A stretch of 6,690 nt of DNA from an uncultured Pseudomonadota bacterium (lineage in GTDB: Bacteria > Pseudomonadota > Gammaproteobacteria > Burkholderiales > Usitatibacteraceae): contig CAMPHL010000149.1 in NCBI GenBank assembly GCA_946885905.1, positions 1 to 6,690 of the forward strand. Direction: 5' to 3'. Numbering within the stretch: position 1 is the first letter of the stretch; each line of letters begins with the position of its first letter. The translations under genes and the position numbers were made by a program. The notes beneath the pieces are model-generated. The model searched no databases, was not told the origin of the DNA, and worked only from the letters and a program-made list of their open reading frames with translations. Shown here in pieces: positions 1 to 6,000 of this stretch.

Positions 1-158
1 CTGGCCGCGAGCAGGCGCGTCACCGTGTCGGTGATCCCTCCGGGCGTGTAGGGCACGATCCAACGAATCGGGCGGGCGGGATAGGTTTCCTGCGCGAAGG
101 TGGCGCAGGACGCGGCCAGCATGAGCAGCGACGCGAAGCAGTGCTTCCAGGCTCTCAT
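1..158 (-). CDS. Bug/TctC-family periplasmic solute-binding protein, N-terminal part (3' end outside window)
   Basis: This is the first 52 codons of an exported solute-binding protein of the Bug family, the extracytoplasmic receptors of tripartite tricarboxylate (TTT) transporters and their many orphan relatives in Betaproteobacteria. The visible protein starts MRAWKHCF, has a hydrophobic core (residues 8-17) and a likely signal peptidase I site after Ala22 (TFA-QE). The mature N-terminus then shows the family hallmark: YPARPIR (26-32), IVPY (34-37) and PGG (39-41) followed by Asp44, the loop that typically lines the carboxylate-binding pocket. The start is fixed by a GGAGG sequence five bases upstream. 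It begins 19 bp after the stop of the hydratase/dehydrogenase gene, so it is probably the next cistron of the same operon. Known Bug proteins bind organic acids, amino acids or nicotinate-like carboxylates; the ligand here is unknown. Cys18 sits in LAASC, but the -3 residue is Ala, so a lipoprotein is less likely than a soluble periplasmic protein. About five sixths of the usual ~320 residues lie outside the window. Confidence 0.9.
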   Translation of the reverse strand, partial: MRAWKHCFASLLMLAASCATFAQETYPARPIRWIVPYTPGGITDTVTRLLAA

Positions 159-163
159 AGGAA

Positions 164-168
164 CCTCC
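164..168 (-). promoter_or_regulatory. Shine-Dalgarno site of the Bug-family gene
   Basis: On the minus strand the sequence reads GGAGG, then TTCCT, then the ATG at 158. This is a near-consensus site at a standard five-base spacing. It decides the start codon and contrasts with the weak sites before the two genes upstream. Confidence 0.75.
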
Positions 169-177
169 GAGGAGCGG

Positions 178-2268
178 TCAGCTTACACCGTTAAACGTTT
201 TCCCCTCCATCGCCAGGCGCTCCAGCAACGGAGCGGGCTGCCAGAAGCGCGGGTCGCCGTGCGGATTGGCCGCGAAAGCACGCATGCGTTCGACCACCCG
301 GGGCAAACCCACCAGGTCGGCGTGCTTGAGCGGCCCGCCCCGAAACCGCGGGTAGCCGTAGCCTGCGAGGTAGACGGCGTCCACGTCGGAAGCGCGCACG
401 GCGATGCCCTCCTCGACGATGCGCGCGCCTTCATTGACCAGCGCGTACATGCAGCGCTCGACGATCTCGGAGTCCTCGATGGCGCGCGCGGCGATGCCGT
501 GCTCGGCGCGATACGCAGCGATCATGGTCTCGACCGCCGGGTCCGGGATCGCCTCGCGGCCGCCCTGCTCGTAGCGATACCAGCCGGCGCCCGTCTTCTG
601 CCCGAAGCGGCCGGCCTCGCAAAGCCGGTCGGCAACCCGGGAGATCACCATGTCCGGGCGTTCGACGTAGCGGCGCTTCCGTACCGCCCAGCCGATGTCG
701 TTGCCGGCGAGGTCGCTCACCCGGAAGGGGCCCATCGCCATGCCGAAGGCCTCGAGCGCGCGGTCCACCTGGTGCGGCGTGGCGCCCTCCTCGAGCAGGA
801 ACCAGGCCTGGTTGTAGTACTGCGCGAGCATGCGGTTGCCGATGAAGCCGTCGCAGACGCCGGAGACCACCGCGGTCTTGCCGGTACGCTTCGCCACTTG
901 CATCACGGTGGCGAGCACGTCGCGCGCGGTGGCCTTGCCCCGCACGACTTCCAGCAGGCGCATCACGTGCGCCGGGCTGAAGTAGTGCATCCCGACCACG
1001 TCCTGTGGCCGGCGGGTCGCGTCGGCGATGCGGTCCACGTCCAGGGTCGAGGTGTTCGTCGCCAGGATCGCGCCTTCCCGTGCGGCCGCGTCCAGCCGGC
1101 GGAAGACGCCCTGCTTGACCCCCATCTCCTCGAACACGGCCTCGACCACGAGGTCGGCGGAAGCGACGGCTTCCATGGAGAGCGTGGGGGAGAGCTGTGC
1201 CAGGCGCCGATCAACTTCGTCCGCCCCGAGCTTGCCGCGCTTCACGCTCGCCTCGTAATTGCGCCGGATCGCCGCCAGTCCGCGATCGAGTGCCGCATGC
1301 GTGGTATCGACGAGCGTCACCGGCAGGCCCGCATTGAGGAAGCTCATCGCGATGCCTCCGCCCATCGTCCCGGCCCCGATCACGGCGACTCGATCGACGC
1401 GGCGCGGCACGACTTCCGGTCCGACATCGGGAATTTTCGCGGCCGCGCGCTCGGCGAAGAAAGCGTGCCGCAGGGCCTTCGACTCGGGCGTTTCCATGAG
1501 GTCCACGAAGAGCGAGCGCTCGAAGGCGATTGCGTCATCGAACGGCTTCGAAGCGGCGGCTTCTATCGCATCGATGCAGCGAAGCGGCGCGGGCTGTCCT
1601 CGCCATTGCTTCGCGGCGTTGGCGCGCGCGGCGTCCATCGATCCTGGCGGCGGCGGCTCCGGCTTGCGGTCGCGCAGCCGCGGCAGCGGCCGCTTCGCAG
1701 CGATCCCCTTGGCGAACTCGATCGCGCCCTCGAGCAGATCGCCCTCGATGAGGACATCGACCAGCGTGCCCGCAAGCTTCGCGCCTACGACCGGCTCTCC
1801 GGTCACGATCATCTCCAGCGCCCGTTGCATGCCGATCGCGCGCGGCAGCCTTTGCGTTCCCCCCGCCCCGGGCAGCAATCCCAGCTTCACCTCGGGCAGC
1901 GCGAACTGCGCGCCGGGCTTCGCCACGCGGTAATGGCAGCCGAGCGCGAGCTCGAGGCCGCCTCCCATGCAGGTGCCGTCGATGGCGGCGACAACCGGCT
2001 TCGCGCCCGACTCGGCGGCCGAGATCAGCGTGCGGAGCGTTGGCTCCGTGAGCGACTTGGGCGTATTGAACTCGCGGATGTCGGCGCCGCCCGAAAAGAG
2101 GCCGTTCGCGCCGATCACCACGATGGCAGTTACGGCGGGGTCGGCGTTGGCCACCGCGAATGCGGCGGCGACACTCTCGCGCACCGCAAGCCCCAGGCCG
2201 TTGACGGGAGGATTGTCGAGGGTGACGACGGCTACACCGCGCTCCACGCGCAAGGCGTTGCCGCTCAT
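178..2268 (-). CDS. Bifunctional enoyl-CoA hydratase / 3-hydroxyacyl-CoA dehydrogenase (FadB/FadJ-like, 696 aa)
   Basis: This cytoplasmic beta-oxidation enzyme should hydrate 2-enoyl-CoA and then oxidise the (S)-3-hydroxyacyl-CoA with NAD+. The N-terminal crotonase domain (about 5-190) has the oxyanion-hole segments SGGADI (59-64) and MGGGLE (101-106), with both general acid/base glutamates, Glu106 and Glu126, 20 residues apart as in FadB. A linker (about 195-285) leads to the Rossmann domain: GAGTMG (298-303), ribose-binding Asp321, then Ser407, His428, Glu440 and Asn478. The spacings 21, 12 and 50 match Ser137, His158, Glu170 and Asn208 of human HADH. Two C-terminal 3HCDH domains follow (about 474-565 and 600-690). 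All active-site residues are present, so it should be active. The ATG at 2268 forms an ATGA overlap with the SBP2 stop and has no good Shine-Dalgarno, so translation is probably coupled. The frame is open upstream to 2913, but that part is a shadow of SBP2. No thiolase is adjacent. Chain-length or aromatic/alicyclic preference cannot be told, so no symbol is assigned. Confidence 0.95.
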   Translation of the reverse strand: MSGNALRVERGVAVVTLDNPPVNGLGLAVRESVAAAFAVANADPAVTAIVVIGANGLFSGGADIREFNTPKSLTEPTLRTLISAAESGAKPVVAAIDGTCMGGGLELALGCHYRVAKPGAQFALPEVKLGLLPGAGGTQRLPRAIGMQRALEMIVTGEPVVGAKLAGTLVDVLIEGDLLEGAIEFAKGIAAKRPLPRLRDRKPEPPPPGSMDAARANAAKQWRGQPAPLRCIDAIEAAASKPFDDAIAFERSLFVDLMETPESKALRHAFFAERAAAKIPDVGPEVVPRRVDRVAVIGAGTMGGGIAMSFLNAGLPVTLVDTTHAALDRGLAAIRRNYEASVKRGKLGADEVDRRLAQLSPTLSMEAVASADLVVEAVFEEMGVKQGVFRRLDAAAREGAILATNTSTLDVDRIADATRRPQDVVGMHYFSPAHVMRLLEVVRGKATARDVLATVMQVAKRTGKTAVVSGVCDGFIGNRMLAQYYNQAWFLLEEGATPHQVDRALEAFGMAMGPFRVSDLAGNDIGWAVRKRRYVERPDMVISRVADRLCEAGRFGQKTGAGWYRYEQGGREAIPDPAVETMIAAYRAEHGIAARAIEDSEIVERCMYALVNEGARIVEEGIAVRASDVDAVYLAGYGYPRFRGGPLKHADLVGLPRVVERMRAFAANPHGDPRFWQPAPLLERLAMEGKTFNGVS

Positions 2269-4073
2269 TTGGACGCCGTGACCGAGGCCTTGTCGCGCGG
2301 GGCTGCCTTGTCGAGATCGATGTCCACGTACTTCCACCAGTTGCTGCTGGCGACCAGCTGGCGGTAGTACCCGATGACGTGCGGATACCACATGTCCGTG
2401 CGGATGCGGTGCGTGTTCACTTTCCAGGGCACGTAGGCCACGACGAGCTTGGCCATCCCCTGGTAGAGCCTGGTGCGCTCGGGGCTGTCGGGCATGGCAC
2501 GGGCCTTCTCGTAGAGCGCGTCGTACTCCGGCAGCCGGAAGCGGGCGAGGTTGTTTTCGGTGTTCTTGCCCCAGAGCACGCCCAGCCACGTTTCCGCGTC
2601 GGGCGACGAGGCGGTCCCCCCGAGCTGCCACATCTGCAGCTTGCCCACGCGCGCTTCCTTCAGCAGGTCCGGCCACTTCGCCTTGCGGAAGCTGATCCTC
2701 ACGCCGATGTCGTCCATGCTGCGCTTCCAGAGCTCGTCGATCTGCTGGTCGCGCGCGGTGGGCGTCGAGTTGGCCTTGAGCTCGAGGGGCGAGCCGTCCG
2801 GGCGCTCGCGATAACCGTCGCCGTCGCGGTCGACGTAGCCGAACATGTCTAGCAGCGCCTTCGCCTTGGGCACGTTGTACTCGCCGGCGCTGGTGCGGAA
2901 GCTCGGGTCCCACCCCGCCACGCCCGGGCTGTAGGGAGTCATTGCCGGGATCGCCTGCCCCTTGCGGATGATGGCGATCTCGTCGTGGGTCTTATAGCCC
3001 AGCGAAATCGCGCGGCGCAGCGCCACCTTCTCGGGCGTGTAGCCGCCGACCACCGGGTCGTCCATGTTGAAGAAGTTGTAGGTGATGTCGAGGGCGGGCA
3101 CCTGTTCCATCTGGATGCCCTTGCGCGCCAGGTGCGGCGCCAGCTTGTTGTTGGGCACCGCCTGGTTGGCGAACTCGTCGGGCAGCTGGTAGAGCATGTC
3201 CATCTCGCCGTTCAGGAACGAGAGCCAGCGCGGCTGCGTCTCCTCGATGACCGAGATCTCGATGCGCCCGACCATCGGCAGGCGCTTGCCCTTGTGCATG
3301 CGCAGGATCTCGTTGGCGCGCGCGTCGTCCGGCGCCGGGTGGCCGTCGAAGTACTCCTCGCGGAAACCGGGGTTCGCCTCCAGCACGATCCGCGACGAGC
3401 GCTTCCAGTGGGCCAGGCGGTACGGGCCCGTTCCGACCGGGTGCGAGCCCACGTCCTCGCCGTACTTCTCGACCACCTCGCGTGCGAGGGCGCAGGTGAT
3501 GCGGCAATCGGCGAAGTTGTAGATGAAGACGAAGATGGGCTCCTTGATGCGCACCTGCAGGGTGTACTTGTCGATCGCCTTCAAACCCTCGATCGGAGCG
3601 TCGTAGTCGAACTTCCCGGTCTTGCGCGCGCGCTCTACCGCCTCGTCGGCGCCCAGCACGTAAGGCTCGAGCTCCGCGATCTGCGTCGAGCGCAGCTTCG
3701 GGTCGAGCACGCGCTTCATGGAGAACACGTAGTCGTGGGCCGTGAGCTCGCGCTTGCGGCCGTTGAACGCCGGGTCGTCATTGAAATAGATCCCCGGCTT
3801 GATGCGGATCGTGTAGGTGAGGCCGTCGGCGCTGATCTCCGGGAGCGCCGTAGCGGTGTTGGGCTTCATCTTCGCCGGCCGCGCGAGGTAGTCGTAGTTG
3901 TACGGCGCATCGAACATCGCGCCGTTCACGATGTTGGAGTACAGGTCGCTGATGCGCGGCGGGTCGAAGCTCGTCTCCGCGACCTCGAACGCGTAGCGCA
4001 GGACCTTGTTGGGATCGGCCGCCTGGACGGGAAGGGCGGCCGCGAGAAGCAGGATGAAGGCGGTTCTGATCAT
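2265..4073 (-). CDS. ABC-transporter solute-binding protein, SBP_bac_5 family (SBP2, 602 aa)
   Basis: This is a periplasmic binding protein of the peptide/nickel/opine class, which would deliver a ligand to an ABC permease not encoded here. A Sec signal peptide (MIRT, then a hydrophobic stretch 5-16) ends at VQA-AD, with likely cleavage after Ala18. Family landmarks are ALPEISADG (76-84), LTAHDYVFSMKRVLDP (110-125), HPVGTGPYRL (211-220), EETQPRWLSFLNGEMDML (277-294) and NVPKAKALLDMFGY (400-413). Cys190 and Cys194 (DCRITC) could form a disulfide. DRDGDG (415-420) is a calcium-loop-like turn common in this family. It aligns almost without gaps to SBP1 upstream, apart from a two-residue indel near 504-509, and clearly arose by duplication. 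Its own Shine-Dalgarno is poor; a small upstream ORF ends in an ATGA overlap with its ATG. Its stop overlaps the start of the hydratase/dehydrogenase gene. At about 600 residues it is somewhat longer than classic DppA/OppA (~535). The ligand is unknown, and peptide binding should not be assumed. Confidence 0.95.
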   Translation of the reverse strand: MIRTAFILLLAAALPVQAADPNKVLRYAFEVAETSFDPPRISDLYSNIVNGAMFDAPYNYDYLARPAKMKPNTATALPEISADGLTYTIRIKPGIYFNDDPAFNGRKRELTAHDYVFSMKRVLDPKLRSTQIAELEPYVLGADEAVERARKTGKFDYDAPIEGLKAIDKYTLQVRIKEPIFVFIYNFADCRITCALAREVVEKYGEDVGSHPVGTGPYRLAHWKRSSRIVLEANPGFREEYFDGHPAPDDARANEILRMHKGKRLPMVGRIEISVIEETQPRWLSFLNGEMDMLYQLPDEFANQAVPNNKLAPHLARKGIQMEQVPALDITYNFFNMDDPVVGGYTPEKVALRRAISLGYKTHDEIAIIRKGQAIPAMTPYSPGVAGWDPSFRTSAGEYNVPKAKALLDMFGYVDRDGDGYRERPDGSPLELKANSTPTARDQQIDELWKRSMDDIGVRISFRKAKWPDLLKEARVGKLQMWQLGGTASSPDAETWLGVLWGKNTENNLARFRLPEYDALYEKARAMPDSPERTRLYQGMAKLVVAYVPWKVNTHRIRTDMWYPHVIGYYRQLVASSNWWKYVDIDLDKAAPRDKASVTASK

Positions 4074-4108
4074 GGGAGTCTCGACTGTCGAGCGTCGTTG
4101 AACGGCAT
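4070..4108 (-). other. Possible 12-codon leader ORF overlapping the SBP2 start
   Basis: On the minus strand an ATG at 4108 opens a 12-residue ORF (MPFNDARQSRLP) whose TGA overlaps the SBP2 ATG as ATGA. It has GGAG at 4117-4114, five bases before the ATG, whereas SBP2 itself is preceded only by a weak purine patch followed by ACTCCC. The arrangement fits ribosome delivery to SBP2 by translational coupling. It is too short to judge by coding statistics and may be chance. The peptide resembles nothing I know, and any role would be in being translated rather than in the product. Confidence 0.3.
4080..4092. repeat. 13-bp interrupted palindrome just upstream of SBP2
   Basis: The + strand reads CTCGAC-T-GTCGAG, a perfect 6-bp inverted repeat around one central base, ending seven bases before the SBP2 start. 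As RNA it can form a 4-bp CTCG/CGAG stem with a five-base loop. As DNA it could be a small operator half-site pair. In GC-rich DNA a palindrome this short may occur by chance. Confidence 0.25.
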
Positions 4109-4123
4109 GTCCGCTCCAACGAC
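4094..4123 (-). promoter_or_regulatory. Inverted repeat / potential mRNA hairpin in the SBP1-SBP2 gap
   Basis: On the minus strand GTCGTTG (4123-4117) is perfectly complementary to CAACGAC (4100-4094), with 16 bases between. Inside, CGG and CCG can pair around the five-base loop ACATG, extending the hairpin past a small internal bulge. The apical loop contains the ATG of the possible leader ORF, and the ORF's GGAG lies at the stem/bulge junction, so folding could affect its translation. There is no U-tract, so it does not look like an intrinsic terminator. It could also be an RNA-processing or stabilising structure protecting upstream SBP1 mRNA. Confidence 0.35.
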
Positions 4124-4155
4124 CGCCCCGATGCTGGCCGTGGACGAGCGGCTTC

Positions 4156-5955
4156 CTATTTTACGGGGGAGCGTTCTTCGTCGATGTCCATGTACTTCCA
4201 GAAGTGGTTGCCGATCACCGGGGGGCGCCGGTAGCCGATGACCCACGGATACCACATGTCGGTAAGGATGCGGTGGACGTTGACCTTCCAGGGTACGTAC
4301 GCCGCCACGATCTTGGCCAGTTGCTGGTAGAGCTTCGTGCGCTCCGGGCTGTCGGGCATCTGCTTGGCGCGCTCGTAGATGCGGTCGTACTCGGGATGCC
4401 TGAAGCGCGCGAAGTTGCCCTTTTCTCCCGAGTTGGGCCCGTAGAGCGAGGTGAGCCACGTATCGGCGTCCGGGGCCGAAGCCGAGCCGCCGAGCTGCCA
4501 GAACTGCAGCTTGCCCAGGTAGGCCTCCTTGAGCAGCTCCGGCCATTTGGCCTTGCGGAAGGTGATGCGGATGCCGATGTCGTCCATGCTGCGCTTCCAG
4601 AGCTCGTCCTGCTGCTGGTCGCGGGCGGTGGGCGTCGAGTTCGCATGGAGCACGAGCGGGCTGCCGTCCGGCTGCTCGCGGTAGCCGTCGCCGTTGCGGT
4701 CCACGTAGCCGAACATGTCGAGCAACGCCTTGGCCTTGGGGACGTTGTATTCGCCGAGGGAGGTGCTGAAATTGGGGTCCCATCCGGCGACACCGGGGCT
4801 GTACGGGGTGACGGCCGGGATCGCCTGTCCCTTGCGCAGGATCGCGATCTCGTCCTGGGTCTTGTAGCCCAACGCGATCGCGCGGCGCAGGGCGATCTTC
4901 TCGGGCGTGTAGCCGCCCACGACCGGGTCTTCCATATTGAAGTAGTTGAAGGTGATGTCGAGGGCGGGAACCTGCTCCATGCGGATGCCCTTTTTCGCGA
5001 GGTGCGGCGCGAGCTCGTTGTTGGGCATCGCCTGGTTGGCGTACTCGTCGGGCACCTTGTACATGAGGTCGAGCTCGGCATTCAGGAATGCGAGCCAGCG
5101 CGGCTGCGTCTCCTCGATCACGTAGAGCTCCACGCGGTCGATCTGGGGCAGCCGCTTGCCCTTCATATGCCTGAGGATCTCCTGTCCCCGCGCGTCGCCG
5201 GGCGCGGGCTCGGCGTCGAAATACTCCTCGTGGAAGTTGGGGTTCTTCTCGAACACGATCTTCGACGAGCGCTTCCAGAACGCGATGCGGTAAGGACCGG
5301 TGCCCACGGGATGCGCTCCCACGTCGTCACCGTATTTCTCCACCACCTCCCGGGCCATCGCGCAGGAAACGCGGCAATCCGCGAGGTTGTAGATCCAGGT
5401 GTAGTTGGGCTTCTCCATCCGGACCTGCCAGGTGTAGCGATCGAGCGCCTTCACGCCCTCGTAGGGCGCGTCGTAATCGAACTTGTTGGCCTTGCGCGCG
5501 GCGGAGATGACCTTCTCGCTATCGAGGAGCACCCCCTCGATCTCCGAGAGCAGTGGCGAGGCGTTCTTCGGGTCCATGATCCGCTTGATCGAGTACACGT
5601 AATCGTGCGCCGTGAGCTCGCGCTTCTTGCCGTTGAACGCGGGGTCGTCGTTGAAGTAGATGCCGGGCTTGACGCGCATCGTGTAGGTCATGCCGTCGGC
5701 GGAGATCTCGGGAAGGGCGGCCAACGTCTGGGGCCTCAACTTGAGGGGACGCGCGAGGTAGTCGTAATCGAGTGGCGTCTCGAAGATCGCCGAGACCACC
5801 ATGTTCGAGTAGATGTCGCTGATCCGATGCGGGTCGGCGGAGGTCTCGGCCACGTCGAGCTGGTGGCGCAGGACCTTGGCGCCCGGGGCGGGCGGGGCAG
5901 CGAGGGCGAAGAGGAGTGCGGCTGCGGCGGTCGCCGCCGGGATCGGGCGCTTCAT
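4156..5955 (-). CDS. ABC-transporter solute-binding protein, SBP_bac_5 family (SBP1, 599 aa)
   Basis: This is a periplasmic solute-binding protein and the upstream paralogue of SBP2. Numbering is from the ATG at 5955. A basic N-terminus (MKRP) and an Ala/Leu-rich core (about 6-20) make a Sec signal peptide that probably ends near PAPGA-K. Family landmarks are ALPEISADG (80-88), LTAHDYVYSIKRIMDP (114-129), HPVGTGPYRI (215-224), EETQPRWLAFLNAELDLM (281-298) and NVPKAKALLDMFGY (404-417). Cys194 and Cys198 match the SBP2 cysteine pair, and DRNGDG (419-424) matches its turn motif. An in-frame ATG at 5973 would add MAQNCG. I prefer 5955 because the signal peptide then starts with its charged region, but neither start has a convincing Shine-Dalgarno, so the choice is uncertain. 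It starts 45 bp after the SGNH gene (27 bp with the longer start). No permease or ATPase is adjacent, so it may be an orphan receptor or serve a transporter encoded elsewhere. The ligand is unknown. Confidence 0.94.
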   Translation of the reverse strand: MKRPIPAATAAAALLFALAAPPAPGAKVLRHQLDVAETSADPHRISDIYSNMVVSAIFETPLDYDYLARPLKLRPQTLAALPEISADGMTYTMRVKPGIYFNDDPAFNGKKRELTAHDYVYSIKRIMDPKNASPLLSEIEGVLLDSEKVISAARKANKFDYDAPYEGVKALDRYTWQVRMEKPNYTWIYNLADCRVSCAMAREVVEKYGDDVGAHPVGTGPYRIAFWKRSSKIVFEKNPNFHEEYFDAEPAPGDARGQEILRHMKGKRLPQIDRVELYVIEETQPRWLAFLNAELDLMYKVPDEYANQAMPNNELAPHLAKKGIRMEQVPALDITFNYFNMEDPVVGGYTPEKIALRRAIALGYKTQDEIAILRKGQAIPAVTPYSPGVAGWDPNFSTSLGEYNVPKAKALLDMFGYVDRNGDGYREQPDGSPLVLHANSTPTARDQQQDELWKRSMDDIGIRITFRKAKWPELLKEAYLGKLQFWQLGGSASAPDADTWLTSLYGPNSGEKGNFARFRHPEYDRIYERAKQMPDSPERTKLYQQLAKIVAAYVPWKVNVHRILTDMWYPWVIGYRRPPVIGNHFWKYMDIDEERSPVK

Positions 5956-6000
5956 CCCGCAATTTTGCGCCATCGCGGGCGCGCGGCGAAGTGACCGAGG

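Noticed and set aside
99..113. Lipobox (LAASC) in the Bug-family protein
   Set aside because: The -3 position is Ala rather than Leu, and a better signal peptidase I site (TFA-QE) follows just before the usual mature Bug start.
100..2367. Plus-strand 755-codon open frame opposite the hydratase/dehydrogenase
   Set aside because: Its translation has no recognisable domain and is rich in Arg, Ala, His and Gly, as expected for the antisense of GC-rich coding DNA. The minus-strand frame has a full set of catalytic residues.
2269..2913. N-terminal extension of the hydratase/dehydrogenase frame up to 2913
   Set aside because: The extra 215 codons overlap SBP2 out of frame, are low-complexity Arg/Ala/Gly-rich, and precede a crotonase domain that begins normally at the ATG at 2268.
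4070..4783. 237-codon minus-strand frame across the end of SBP1 into the gap
   Set aside because: Most of it is a shadow frame of SBP1. Only its last 12 codons, with their own GGAG and ATG, were kept as a possible leader ORF.
5956..5973. Longer SBP1 start at 5973 (adds MAQNCG)
   Set aside because: It places uncharged residues and a Cys before the basic MKRP that normally opens a Sec signal peptide, and it has no Shine-Dalgarno. It is not excluded, because the 5955 start also lacks a good site.
2985..5994. Long plus-strand open frames opposite SBP2 (2985-4241) and SBP1 (4204-5994)
   Set aside because: Both are antisense shadows in GC-rich DNA. They resemble each other only because the two SBP genes are paralogous.
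5956..6000. Possible terminator or promoter between the SGNH gene and SBP1
   Set aside because: The 45 bases are GC-rich, with no stem followed by a T-tract and no recognisable -35/-10 pair, so I treat the genes as co-transcribed.
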